Shown here: piece after piece, positions 8,905 to 16,762 of the stretch | How the letters are laid out: every line of letters begins with the position of its first letter | Position numbering within the stretch: position 1 is the first letter of the stretch | DNA from: NORP240 sp965222175 | Lineage (GTDB): Bacteria > Pseudomonadota > Gammaproteobacteria > Pseudomonadales > Pseudohongiellaceae | Assembly: GCA_965222175.1 (NCBI GenBank) | Contig: OZ244938.1 | Span: 3,410,001-3,474,000, forward strand | Length of the DNA: 64,000 nucleotides | Direction: 5' to 3' | Program-made: the position numbers and the translations under genes | The notes under the pieces: model-generated | The model's database searches: none | Seen by the model: only the letters and a program-made list of their open reading frames with translations | Told to the model about the DNA's origin: nothing

Positions 8905-9684
8905 TCAGGCTGCTTTTTCACTGGGCTCGTCTTTCTCCAGGTTACGATTCTTGGGATTCACGTAGAGCTTCAGCAGCGACTCGATAACCCGTGGATTCTG
9001 GCCTTCCTGAATTGCCATGACCCCGTCGAGGCAGATGGAGTTCAGTTTCTCCTCTTCAGTGCGCCTTAATTTCAGTTTGTCCGCCATGGGCAGAAACACC
9101 ATGTTTGCCAGAATCGCTCCGTAGAGCGTCGTCAACAGTGCAACCGCCATGGCCGGCCCGATGGACTTTGGGTCATCCATGTTGGAAAGCATCTGCACCA
9201 GGCCGATGAGCGTACCGATCATGCCCATGGCGGGAGCAACGTCACCACTGGATTCGAAAACCTGGGCGCCTAGTTTGTGGCGATCGCTGATTTCCTTTTT
9301 ATCCTTGGTCAGGAGTTTTCGCGTGTCTTCCGGGGAACTACCGTCAATAAGCAGGTTGACACCGGATTGCAGAAAGGGATTGGAGATTTCGATTTCTTCC
9401 AATGCCAGCAGTCCTTCCTTGCGCGCCACCGACGACATTTCCACGATCTGGGGAATGATTTCTTCCGGCTTCTGCAGCGACGATCGAAACGCGTTGACTG
9501 CTACCTTGAATGCGCCGAAGTATTGCGACAGGGTGAATTTAATCAATACCACCATCGCAGTTCCGCCCATCACGATGAACAGCGAGGGTATGTTTACGAA
9601 CATGCTGGCAGAACCGCCGATGAAGATCGCTGCCACTACCACGCCAAAAGCGCCAAGCAGGCCGACCAGTGTAGCTAGATCCAT
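8905..9684 (-). CDS. pomA: Flagellar stator protein PomA (sodium-type MotA)
   Basis: This 259-residue protein has four membrane helices and is the ion-channel partner of PomB. Helix 3 carries the proline-glycine pattern PAMGMIGTLIGLVQML and helix 4 starts at GPAMAVALLTTLYG, both typical of PomA. The cytoplasmic loop (about 60-150) holds charged residues that face FliG. It is first in the pomA-pomB-pilZ operon. Upstream lies a sigma-28-like element (9890-9916), in line with stators being late genes. Confidence 0.93.
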   Translation of the reverse strand: MDLATLVGLLGAFGVVVAAIFIGGSASMFVNIPSLFIVMGGTAMVVLIKFTLSQYFGAFKVAVNAFRSSLQKPEEIIPQIVEMSSVARKEGLLALEEIEISNPFLQSGVNLLIDGSSPEDTRKLLTKDKKEISDRHKLGAQVFESSGDVAPAMGMIGTLIGLVQMLSNMDDPKSIGPAMAVALLTTLYGAILANMVFLPMADKLKLRRTEEEKLNSICLDGVMAIQEGQNPRVIESLLKLYVNPKNRNLEKDEPSEKAA

Positions 9685-9889
9685 TAGTTCTTAAACTCCT
9701 TAACTTTGTTCAACAAGGCCACCGCCTGAGGCGGGCAGGGTCTGCCAGGCCATGAAATTACTGACTTTCCTGGCATTCTCGAGACTGTTTCCCTTGTGTG
9801 GGCGGGTCAAATGGATATTCCCGCCGCAGGTCCAACCGGTTTGTGTAGCCTCACACTGAAGAAAATCAAAAAGATTTCTTGCAATGGGC

Positions 9890-9916
9890 TCTACGACAGG
9901 CCCGGTAATAGGTTGA
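9890..9916 (-). promoter_or_regulatory. Candidate sigma-28 promoter of pomAB-pilZ
   Basis: Read on the minus strand this is TCAA-N15-GTCGTAGA. The -10 octamer is identical to those before fliC, flgM and fliL, and TCAA is a good -35 for FliA-type sigma factors. It would give a leader of about 200 bases before pomA. Confidence 0.5.
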
Positions 9917-9976
9917 CCCATTAATCCCCCAAGTTTGACGTAATTCATACTTTTGCCACGCGGTATCAGGATTTGC

Positions 9977-10003
9977 TTTAGAAAAGCAAGGGAGAGTCGT
10001 AGA
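9977..10003 (+). promoter_or_regulatory. Candidate sigma-28 promoter of fliL
   Basis: The sequence reads TTTA-N15-GTCGTAGA, ending 95 bases before the fliL start. The -10 octamer is exact, but the -35 differs from TAAA/TCAA, so this is the weakest of the four copies. Confidence 0.35.
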
Positions 10004-10097
10004 CAGCAACAACAGGAAGGCATTGGGAAGCCCACGGGGCTGCCACTTCCACACATTCCGGGACGATTCCGCCGGCTGACATATCGGGAGAAGTCAA

Positions 10098-10559
10098 TTG
10101 AAGAAGAAACTGGTCTTATTTTCTATGGTCGGGCTGCTGATTCTGGGAGGCGGTGGTGCCAGCGCCTATTTTTTTATCCTTAAGGATGATGGCGCGGCAG
10201 AGGCGGTAGTCGGCGAAGACGGCGAACCGGTTGAAACCAGGGCGAAGGATCTGCCTCCCCCCCTCTACTATAACCTGCCGCCCCTGGTGGTCAGCGCCAA
10301 CTACCAGGGTCGATTGCGCTACCTGCAGGTAAAACTCTCTGTCATGACCCGGGAAGAGGAAACCCTGGAGTTACTGCAGGACAACACTCCACTGATTCAG
10401 GACTCGCTGATCCTGCTGCTTGGTTCCTATGAATTTACCGAGCTGGAAACCACCGAAGGCAAGGAAGAACTGCGCAAGAAGGCCCAGCAGAAAATCACCG
10501 CCCTGGTGGAAGCGGACGGAATCGAGTCAGTGTTGTTTACCGGCTTTGTCATTCAATAA
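10098..10559 (+). CDS. fliL: Flagellar basal-body-associated protein FliL
   Basis: This 153-residue inner-membrane protein has one N-terminal helix (about residues 5-27, with a GGGGASAYFF end). The periplasmic FliL domain starts near PPPLYYNLPPLVV. FliL rings surround the stator and support torque at high load. It starts with TTG after GGGAGA. Here it stands outside the fliKLMNOPQR order and is placed back-to-back with pomA, in keeping with its stator role. Confidence 0.88.
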   Translation: MKKKLVLFSMVGLLILGGGGASAYFFILKDDGAAEAVVGEDGEPVETRAKDLPPPLYYNLPPLVVSANYQGRLRYLQVKLSVMTREEETLELLQDNTPLIQDSLILLLGSYEFTELETTEGKEELRKKAQQKITALVEADGIESVLFTGFVIQ

Positions 10560-10608
10560 CGGCGCCAGATGACGTATCGACTGGCGAATTACACCACCGG
10601 AGACAGCG

Positions 10609-10893
10609 ATGTCTACCAAAACCTACTCAAAGGAATTTCGCCGGGAAGCTGTTAAACTGGTCCTCGCACTGGAGCACTCTCCCGAGAGTGTGTCGAAGCA
10701 TCTGGACGTACCGCAATCAATACTTGAGAAATGGATCAGCGACTACCTCAGGGCAAAGTCTGAGGTTGAAACGACTGAGCTCGACACCCTTCGCAGAGAG
10801 AACACCCGGTTAAAAAAAGACCTGGACCAGGCACGTAAAGAACTGAAATTCCTGAAGGTAGTGCGTCAATCGGTTAAAGGAAGTACTGACTGA
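10609..10893 (+). CDS. Orphan IS3-type OrfA (HTH_8-like transposase subunit)
   Basis: This 94-residue protein resembles the DNA-binding OrfA of IS3 elements: YSKEFRREAVKLVL, a helix-turn-helix with SVSKHLDVPQSILEKW, then a leucine-zipper-like segment RRENTRLKKDLDQARKELKFL. The usual ending of OrfA and the OrfB integrase (DDE) are missing, and no terminal repeats were seen, so it is not a working IS. It has a good ribosome site (GGAGACAGCG) and starts 49 bases after fliL. It may be a relic or a captured DNA-binding protein. Confidence 0.6.
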   Translation: MSTKTYSKEFRREAVKLVLALEHSPESVSKHLDVPQSILEKWISDYLRAKSEVETTELDTLRRENTRLKKDLDQARKELKFLKVVRQSVKGSTD

Positions 10894-11084
10894 TTTGTGT
10901 CGGTGAGTATCAAGAACGGCGTCGATACCAACAGTGGGCTGTTGAAAAACTATTGCGCTGCCAATACTTCGTTGAAAACTGTCTCAAAATGCTCCTTTAC
11001 ACGGGATGAACTGCGCTTTTTCGACAGTTTTCGCCTCGCCCTGACTGCGCTCATGACGATTTCCAGCAGCCTGATAGCTTCCTG

Positions 11085-11465
11085 TTAATCCGGGATATGC
11101 CTATCGGTGGACTGGTAACTCCTGGCAATCTGCTGACGCCTCTCGTCAGCGTGCTGTCGCTTGACGAGGTCCTGCTTTGCCTGGTCCACCAGCCGGGTAA
11201 TCTCGCGGTTCATGTGAACCAGTGCAGCCAGCGCTTCAATCACTTCTTTCGAGTCGTCGTTGTCAGCCTCTGAAAAACAGGCGGCCAGTTCCAGCTGCCT
11301 CAGTTTCTCCAGTTTTTCCACTGCATCCCAATCACCCTGCTGGGCAAGGCTCAGAATCTCTTCTGTGCTGTGCAGCAGTCTGGCCAGGCGAAAACGTTTG
11401 CGTGATACGCGCATCTGCCGACGCGTCGCCTCGTCCATTTGCGCCGTGGGAACCAGCTGTAACAT
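11085..11465 (-). CDS. fliT: FliT-like flagellar export chaperone
   Basis: This 126-residue, helix-rich, charged protein starts one base inside the fliS stop (TGATG), so the two are translationally coupled. FliT proteins are short, poorly conserved chaperones for FliD and sit just after fliS, as here. The identification rests on position, size and composition (segment DWDAVEKLEKLRQ) more than on residues. It could be called a generic flagellar chaperone instead. Confidence 0.65.
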   Translation of the reverse strand: MLQLVPTAQMDEATRRQMRVSRKRFRLARLLHSTEEILSLAQQGDWDAVEKLEKLRQLELAACFSEADNDDSKEVIEALAALVHMNREITRLVDQAKQDLVKRQHADERRQQIARSYQSTDRHIPD

Positions 11466-11860
11466 CAGGCACCCCGTGATTCGGTTTTTATGGCGTCCCA
11501 GCCGTCCTTCACCTGCTTGACCAGGGACACGACCTCGGTGACGATAGCGGCATCCGACTGGGTATTGGCTTCCAGCAGTCGGCGTTCCATGTAGTCGTAC
11601 ATGGCCCCCAGGTTGGCGGCGATTTCCCCGCCTTTTTCATAGTCGAGGCTGGCACGCAGCCCATCGATGATCTTGATGCTGGCGCTGAGGGCCTCGCCTT
11701 TTTCCGCCACGTTGCCGCGGGAAATGGCGCCGCCTGCCCGGGCCAGCTTTTCCAGCAGACCATCGAACAGCATGGTCACCAGATTGTGGGGATCGGAGGA
11801 GGATACCCGGGTTTCGACGCCTATCTTCTGATAATGACTGATTCCGTATTGATCCTGCAT
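11465..11860 (-). CDS. fliS: Flagellin export chaperone FliS
   Basis: This 131-residue four-helix-bundle protein binds the C-terminal part of flagellin in the cytoplasm and blocks early polymerisation. Typical segments are the Y-x-K-I-x-V-E-T start, DPHNLVTMLFDGLLEKLA and ASLDYEKGGEIAANLGAMYDYM. AGGAAA lies before the ATG. It follows fliD by 70 bases in the fliD-fliS-fliT order usual for Gammaproteobacteria. Confidence 0.92.
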   Translation of the reverse strand: MQDQYGISHYQKIGVETRVSSSDPHNLVTMLFDGLLEKLARAGGAISRGNVAEKGEALSASIKIIDGLRASLDYEKGGEIAANLGAMYDYMERRLLEANTQSDAAIVTEVVSLVKQVKDGWDAIKTESRGA

Positions 11861-11930
11861 CGTGTTATTTCCTGATTAAATTGGTAGTAAATGTCCGCGG
11901 CGAGCCGGGTTGCACTGTGGCGCGGCGACC

Positions 11931-13985
11931 CTAGCCGTTACCGCCGGTATTGGGCTGCAGCAGACCGCTCAACTGCTGTTCCAGGAACTGGCTGGTGCCT
12001 TCCAGTTGCCCCAGCAGGGAGTCCAGCGCATTGAACTGCCGCGTATAACGCTCCCTGACCGCTTCCCAGCGCAACTCAAGCCGCTCCCGCCGTTCTTCGA
12101 TATCGTCCAGCCGCGAATCCAGGGAATCGATACGATCACTGAGCGCCCCCTCGATGTCCAGCATGCTGTCAAGCAGGTCATCCAGTTGGGAAGCAATTCC
12201 CCGGGAAAAGGTAATCGTGCCCTTGTCGCCCGTCGTCGCGGTATTGACCTCTACCCGCAGCCCTTCGGCCGCGGTACCACTGCCGGCCTCCAGGATATTG
12301 CCGGTAACCGTGGCCGCGACGCCATCGATCAGCGCCTCGATGTCTGTTCCCGCTGTTCCCGCGCCGACATCCAGGCCCAGTTCTGCAGCCGTATTGGTAT
12401 CGACGGTCAGGAACTCTACCGTGGAATCACTGCCTGAGGAGTCGGAGGTTATGACCAGGTTGTCTGCATCGCTGTCGTAGGCAACCGACACTGAAACGCC
12501 GGCAGAAACCAGCGCCGATGCACTGTTGATCTGTGTCTGAATCTCCGTCGCCAGGTCTGCTCCGCTTGTATAGGTGTCCTGGGTCAGGGCAATGGATGCG
12601 GTGATGCCGTCAACGGACAGGGAGAATTCGTCATTGTCGTCATCCACAACCACGTTATTTCCAGCACCCTGACCAATAAAGCTGGGGAGCACAGATGCAC
12701 CGCTATAGAATCCGGCCTGCGCCAGGGAGGTGACCTCGACACTGTATTCTCCCGGTTGAGTGAGATTCGAGGCTCCCAGGTAAGCAAGCTGGCCATTGTT
12801 CGCTGTACCATAGGCGGTGAACATCTGGGTGACCCGGCCCGGATCCGCCGCCAGCACTTCGTCGAAGCGGCTTTCATCGATGGTCAGGGTGCCGTCGCCG
12901 GTCGTGGTTATGCCCAGCTCTGCCAGGGTCGCTATGCTGCCGGCGAGCCCGGGAACCGAACCCCGCAGTATGCTGTTGATCTGGCCCTGAATGGAGCGCA
13001 GGGAAAAGTCGCCAACCAGGGCGGCGGCCTGACGGGTATCGGGATTGTAGGCGGACAGGGCGTTGGCCAACCCGATGAACTGGTTGTAGCCGTCGATAAA
13101 CTGGTTGACCGCCGTCTTTACGCCCTGGGTATCCGGCGCTACCGTCACCTGAACAGGCGAGACACTGGTCTGCTGCAGGGTCAGCGTCAGCCCCTCGATA
13201 GCCGAGTCAATGCTGTTGCCGGCACTGGTGATGGCCAGGCCATTGATGGTCAGCTGGGCATCCTGGGCGGCAACGGTCTGCTCCATATTGGTGGCACTGG
13301 CGTTGAATGCCAGCTGGGACAGGCCGTTGAGATCGGTATTGTTGCCATCGTTGTCAGCGACAGTGATTTCCAGGCTGTTGTTCAAGCCAGTGTCCGTTGG
13401 ACTCATCAACAGGCGGTAGCCCGAACCGTCGAAAACGACGGAGGCGTTGACGCCTATATCAGCATCGTTGATCGCCGACATAATGCCCTGCAACGTGTTG
13501 TTGCTGCTGTCGATGACTACCGTGGCGGAACTGGTTTCAGTATTTTCTACAAAGCCGTTGTAGGTATCAGTTCCAGACTCGTAATCCGTAGTGCCAAAAC
13601 GGAATGTGAGACTCCCGGTACCCACCGCCACGGTTTCGTCGGACGCGATGGCGGGTCCGGCAAGGCTGTGGGCGGCTGCCAGTTGACTGACGGTTACGGC
13701 ATAGTTTCCGGCCACGGCATCGCCGTCCGCACTGGCGGCCAGGATCCCGCTGTCGGAACTGGTTGCCGTGTTACGGGTAAACGTGGAAAGTGAATTGAGG
13801 GAGGTCAGCGAGGATTGAAACGTCGACAATGCGCTTTTCAGGGAACCCAGTGCCGAGAACTTTGCCTGCAACCTGGCACTCTGCCGGTTCAGCTGAAAAT
13901 CGGAACCGGCCCGTTCGGCAGCAACCAGGCTGTCCACCAGTCCCTGAATATCCAGTCCCGAACCCAGTCCGGTTGCGGTAATCAT
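11931..13985 (-). CDS. fliD: Filament cap protein FliD (HAP2), enlarged
   Basis: This 684-residue protein forms the cap that folds flagellin into the growing filament. The N-terminus (TGLGSGLDIQGLVDSLVAAER) and the C-terminal coiled coil (about 615-675, with LDSRLDDIEERRERLELRW) are both typical. FliD of related bacteria is generally about 450-480 residues; here some 200 extra residues lie in the central exposed D2/D3 part, rich in Asp, Thr, Ser and Gly. The ATG has GGGAGA upstream at slightly long spacing. Confidence 0.92.
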   Translation of the reverse strand: MITATGLGSGLDIQGLVDSLVAAERAGSDFQLNRQSARLQAKFSALGSLKSALSTFQSSLTSLNSLSTFTRNTATSSDSGILAASADGDAVAGNYAVTVSQLAAAHSLAGPAIASDETVAVGTGSLTFRFGTTDYESGTDTYNGFVENTETSSATVVIDSSNNTLQGIMSAINDADIGVNASVVFDGSGYRLLMSPTDTGLNNSLEITVADNDGNNTDLNGLSQLAFNASATNMEQTVAAQDAQLTINGLAITSAGNSIDSAIEGLTLTLQQTSVSPVQVTVAPDTQGVKTAVNQFIDGYNQFIGLANALSAYNPDTRQAAALVGDFSLRSIQGQINSILRGSVPGLAGSIATLAELGITTTGDGTLTIDESRFDEVLAADPGRVTQMFTAYGTANNGQLAYLGASNLTQPGEYSVEVTSLAQAGFYSGASVLPSFIGQGAGNNVVVDDDNDEFSLSVDGITASIALTQDTYTSGADLATEIQTQINSASALVSAGVSVSVAYDSDADNLVITSDSSGSDSTVEFLTVDTNTAAELGLDVGAGTAGTDIEALIDGVAATVTGNILEAGSGTAAEGLRVEVNTATTGDKGTITFSRGIASQLDDLLDSMLDIEGALSDRIDSLDSRLDDIEERRERLELRWEAVRERYTRQFNALDSLLGQLEGTSQFLEQQLSGLLQPNTGGNG

Positions 13986-14171
13986 GCGTCGTGTTTCTCC
14001 CAGGTGTTGGCCAGGAATCGAATACCCGTGCCATTTCTGTCAAGTGATGCAGGCTGACAGGGCCAGCGGCAGGTTACAGGGTTCAAGTTACGCTCGACCA
14101 TCCGTGTAAATCGCCGGTAATGCCAATCCTGGCCGGAAAACTGCAACAACCATACCAACAACATCTCAACC
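13986..14171. other. flaG-fliD intergenic segment
   Basis: These 186 bases lie before fliD. A sigma-54-like sequence near 14018-14033 (minus strand) has a perfect TGGCACG but TTCG instead of TTGC at -12, so it is not called. No GTCGTAGA copy is present. Confidence 0.3.
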
Positions 14172-14579
14172 TCACGTATCCTGGTCGAAGAACACCCCTT
14201 TCAACACCGAATCGTCACCGGGACCCTGAACGTCCGCCAGCAGCCGGGCCAGGGCCAGCATCTCTTCCATGGGTATCTGCCGCACGATTTCACCGGTCTC
14301 ACCGTCGCGTACCGTCACCACTGTGCTTTTCGACTTGTGTTCTATGGAGAATTCAAGATTGCGACCGGATTTTTCGGCGTAGTGACTGGCATTTTTTACT
14401 GCCTGGTCCAGCGAGTCACCGGTTTCATGCTTCGGGCTGACCTTGTCTACCCGAAGTTCAGGCAGCGCATTGCCGGTGGCGGCAAGTTCATGCCTGTTGC
14501 CGGCATTGCCTGACGAGCCGGATTGCGACACTTTTCTTGATGAACTACTGGAAAGACTGGACTTGCTCAACGAGGTCAT
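14172..14579 (-). CDS. flaG: FlaG family flagellar protein
   Basis: This 135-residue protein has a serine-rich N-terminus (about 1-30). The conserved FlaG half ends in LEFSIEHKSKSTVVTVRDG, then GEIVRQIP-x-E-x-x-x-LA. FlaG influences filament length in Pseudomonas and Vibrio and is normally found between flagellin and fliD, as here. GGAGG precedes the ATG. Biochemical role is not settled for the family. Confidence 0.88.
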   Translation of the reverse strand: MTSLSKSSLSSSSSRKVSQSGSSGNAGNRHELAATGNALPELRVDKVSPKHETGDSLDQAVKNASHYAEKSGRNLEFSIEHKSKSTVVTVRDGETGEIVRQIPMEEMLALARLLADVQGPGDDSVLKGVFFDQDT

Positions 14580-14666
14580 GGCCTCCGTCCTCCATTCGCT
14601 AAAGCACCCTGATCGTCAATCCCGCAAGATCGCAGACCGTTTAAGGTTCCTTAATGAAAACGTCCC

Positions 14667-14729
14667 CCGTGGTTTTCATCAGTTATCAAGGATACTGGCA
14701 GACGCAACCGTTTCTCGATTGCGCCTGCC
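14667..14729 (-). terminator. Two hairpins after the flagellin gene
   Basis: Shortly after the fliC stop the minus strand can form a strong 11-bp stem (right and left arms at 14697-14707 and 14719-14729; one G-U pair, 11-base loop). A second 7- to 8-bp stem (ATGAAAAC/GTTTTCAT) follows at about 14653-14678. Neither has a clean U-run, so termination or 3'-end protection of fliC mRNA is possible but not proven. Confidence 0.5.
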
Positions 14730-14760
14730 AGGTTTCTGTCGTGGTTATCCGTAACCTGGC

Positions 14761-16161
14761 TTACTGGAGCAGGGACAGTACATTACCCGGCAGCGAGTTA
14801 GCCTGGGCCAGCATGGCTACACCGGCCTGCTGCAAGATCTGTGCCTTGGTCAGGTTGGCCGTTTCCGCGGCGAAATCAGCATCCATGATTCGCGAACGAG
14901 AAGCCGACAGGTTTTCAGAGGTGGTGGTCAGGCTGGTTACCACCGATTCGAACCTGTTCTGAATCGCACCCAGGGTTGCCCGGGAACTGTTGACCGTGGT
15001 CAGCGCCGCATCGACAGCGGTGATGGCGGCTTCAGACCCGGAAACCGTGGAGATATCCACCGCGCTCATTGCAGTACCGGTAGTACCGATGGTGGTGGTA
15101 TTGGCGAACGCGCCGGTGAAGACGACGTCACCGGTTACGCCGGAAGGCGCCACATAGGTAATATCGATGGTTGCGCCACTGGTGGCTGCGGCGAGGCCGA
15201 AGTCGTCGGCATCAGCGGAACCGGCGCCGCTAAAGGCCACGGTTATATTCCTGCCGTCGGCAGCGGTCAGTGCAACACCGGTGCCATCATTGGCAGCAGT
15301 GACGCCGGTTACCGCGGACTGTGCGTTGATGGCATCCACTGCCCGGGTAAGGTTGGTGGCGTAAACACCCGAGTTGGTCACGCCGATGTCGAGACCATTG
15401 ATAGTGATCGTATCGGCATCGCCGTCGGATCCGTCTGCATCACCCGCTGTACCCGCAACGCTGGTCACGTCCGCAGAAGCGGTCAGGCCCTGGATACCGG
15501 ATGCATTGATGGCGTCAGCAAGCTGCTTGGCGTCCGTGGCAATGGTGCCCAGGTCGTAAGTCGTGCCATCGATGGTCACATCGGTCGCAGCAGTAGAGTC
15601 ATCGGCCGTACCGATTGACTGATCAGTCAGGGTATAGCCGGCGAACTGGCCGAGTGAGGAAGAACGGGCGCTGGCCAGGTCGGAAACCGTGATGGTTTCA
15701 CCGACGTTGGCGCCTACCTGGAAGATCTGGGAAGTGAATGATCCGTCCAGCAGGTTTACCCCGTTGAAATTCGTTTGCGTGGCAACCCGGTCGATTTCCG
15801 CAACCAGTTGATCCACTTCCTGCTGCAGCGCTGCCCGGTCGGATGCGCTGTTGGTGGCGTTGGCGGACTGAACCGCCAGCTCACGGATTCGCTGCAGGTT
15901 GTTGGTGACCTCGGCCAGGGCACCCTCACCGGTCTGCGCCAGCGAGATACCGTCATTGGCGTTTCGCGCAGCCTGGTTAAGACCGCGTATCTGGGCCGTA
16001 AATCGTTCGGAGATCGCAAGACCCGCTGCATCATCTTTGGCGCTATTGATTCGTAGACCAGAGGAAAGACGCTGCAACGAAGTACTTAACATACCCTGAG
16101 ATTGAGTCAGATTTCTCTGTGCGTTCAACGACGCAATATTGGTATTAATTACTTGTGCCAT
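14761..16161 (-). CDS. fliC: Flagellin
   Basis: This 466-residue filament subunit has fully conserved ends: MAQVINTNIASLNAQRNL with SSGLRINSAKDDAAGLAI at the N-terminus (D0/D1), and SRIMDADFAAETANLTKAQ to LPGNVLSLLQ at the C-terminus. The middle (about 175-370) is the variable surface part, rich in Ala, Thr, Asp and Gly and low in Lys and aromatics. AAGGAAACC gives a strong ribosome site. It is the only flagellin in the window. A sigma-28-like promoter lies about 100 bases upstream. Confidence 0.96.
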   Translation of the reverse strand: MAQVINTNIASLNAQRNLTQSQGMLSTSLQRLSSGLRINSAKDDAAGLAISERFTAQIRGLNQAARNANDGISLAQTGEGALAEVTNNLQRIRELAVQSANATNSASDRAALQQEVDQLVAEIDRVATQTNFNGVNLLDGSFTSQIFQVGANVGETITVSDLASARSSSLGQFAGYTLTDQSIGTADDSTAATDVTIDGTTYDLGTIATDAKQLADAINASGIQGLTASADVTSVAGTAGDADGSDGDADTITINGLDIGVTNSGVYATNLTRAVDAINAQSAVTGVTAANDGTGVALTAADGRNITVAFSGAGSADADDFGLAAATSGATIDITYVAPSGVTGDVVFTGAFANTTTIGTTGTAMSAVDISTVSGSEAAITAVDAALTTVNSSRATLGAIQNRFESVVTSLTTTSENLSASRSRIMDADFAAETANLTKAQILQQAGVAMLAQANSLPGNVLSLLQ

Positions 16162-16259
16162 TTTGGTTTCCTTTTCCGTCCCTTCAGTGGCGTTAGCACC
16201 AGACTGCAGAGATCTTTACTTTGGATTAAACGTAAGCAGCATCGCTGCCGACACCGCTC

Positions 16260-16287
16260 TCTACGACAAACCCACAGAATTCCTTTA
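16260..16287 (-). promoter_or_regulatory. Candidate sigma-28 promoter of fliC
   Basis: On the minus strand the sequence reads TAAAGG-N14-GTCGTAGA. Spacing and both boxes are the same as before flgM (27958-27985). The -10 box differs from the enteric GCCGATAA, but the shared form points to a local FliA consensus. Predicted leader is about 90 bases. Confidence 0.65.
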
Positions 16288-16454
16288 CTTTTAATTGGCC
16301 TTTCAAAGCAAACTGTTAACTGCAACACCTTTTGTATTTTCTGCGTTTCTCCCCACTTGACTGGCAGGTTCCTGCAGACACGGTAAGTTACGGGTGTTTT
16401 GCACTCGCCAGCTGCCTTGGGACGGCTGGCCGATAACACGATGTCGTTGTGATG

Positions 16455-16470
16455 GGCATCACGCGTGCCG
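16455..16470 (-). promoter_or_regulatory. Possible sigma-54 promoter upstream of fliC
   Basis: The minus strand reads CGGCACGCGTGATGCC, with the GG-N10-GC spacing and close to the flgB site TGGCACGAGTGATGCA. It lies nearly 300 bases before fliC, so a long leader would result. It could be a second flagellin promoter or chance. Confidence 0.35.
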
Positions 16471-16646
16471 TTGGCACAGGCGGGAGTTTCTGAAAAATCG
16501 AGCATCCCGCCCTAAACTTCTCCTCGCTTGATCCGGAGAACCTCTGATCGGGACGCATGGTATCGTTGAAATTTCACTAAAGCTGTCGCCAGAACTGACG
16601 CTACAGGATATGAGGGTTTTCAGACTGTCATTCCATATTTATTTTT

Positions 16647-16674
16647 AAAAGGCAGCAGACTCGTCTGCAAGCCT
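16647..16674 (-). terminator. Rho-independent terminator of the flg operon
   Basis: On the minus strand, AGGC-TT-GCAGAC-GA-GTCTGC-T-GCCTTTT forms a two-part stem followed by a T-run. It lies about 90 bases after the flgL stop and probably ends the flgB-to-flgL transcript. Confidence 0.6.
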
Positions 16675-16762
16675 CCCCGTGCGGGGTCCGCCAGGACGCT
16701 GACTACGGACGTATCGCCCGGGGTAGCGACCCTGGGAATCGGTTAGTAGTCAGGAAAAATTT

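Larger units (their letters stand above)
9685..10097. other. Divergent control region between pomA and fliL
   Basis: These 413 bases separate pomA (minus) from fliL (plus). The region holds two opposed copies of the octamer GTCGTAGA, listed separately as candidate sigma-28 promoters. A short hairpin CCGCC-TGA-GGCGG lies near 9720 in the pomA leader. Open frames across the gap lack support. Confidence 0.5.
16162..16762. other. fliC upstream region and flgL downstream region
   Basis: These 600 bases hold the fliC promoter area (16260-16287), a possible sigma-54 site (16455-16470) and the terminator of the flg operon (16647-16674). Two further stems without U-runs lie at 16675-16686 (CCCCG-TG-CGGGG) and near 16718-16737. 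Open frames on both strands lack ribosome sites or recognisable products. Confidence 0.5.

Noticed and set aside
9700..10056. Minus-strand open frame of 118 codons between pomA and fliL.
   Set aside because: It spans both candidate promoters, has no recognisable motif and lacks a convincing ribosome site.
10897..11088. Open frame after the transposase-like gene, as a possible OrfB remainder.
   Set aside because: It shows no DDE integrase motif and no similarity to IS3 OrfB that could be recognised.
14018..14033. Sigma-54-like site before fliD (TGGCACGGGTATTCGA on the minus strand).
   Set aside because: The nearly invariant GC at -12 is replaced by CG, and the leader would be very short.
16429..16436. 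Perfect enteric sigma-28 -10 box GCCGATAA on the plus strand.
   Set aside because: There is no -35 box at the right distance and no plus-strand gene follows; fliC is on the other strand.
16149..16505. Minus-strand open frame overlapping the fliC start.
   Set aside because: It covers the fliC promoter region and has a cysteine/arginine-rich translation typical of non-coding sequence.
16718..16737. Stem CCCGGGGT/ACCCTGGG as a terminator.
   Set aside because: No T-run follows on either strand; the nearby structure at 16647-16674 is a better terminator.
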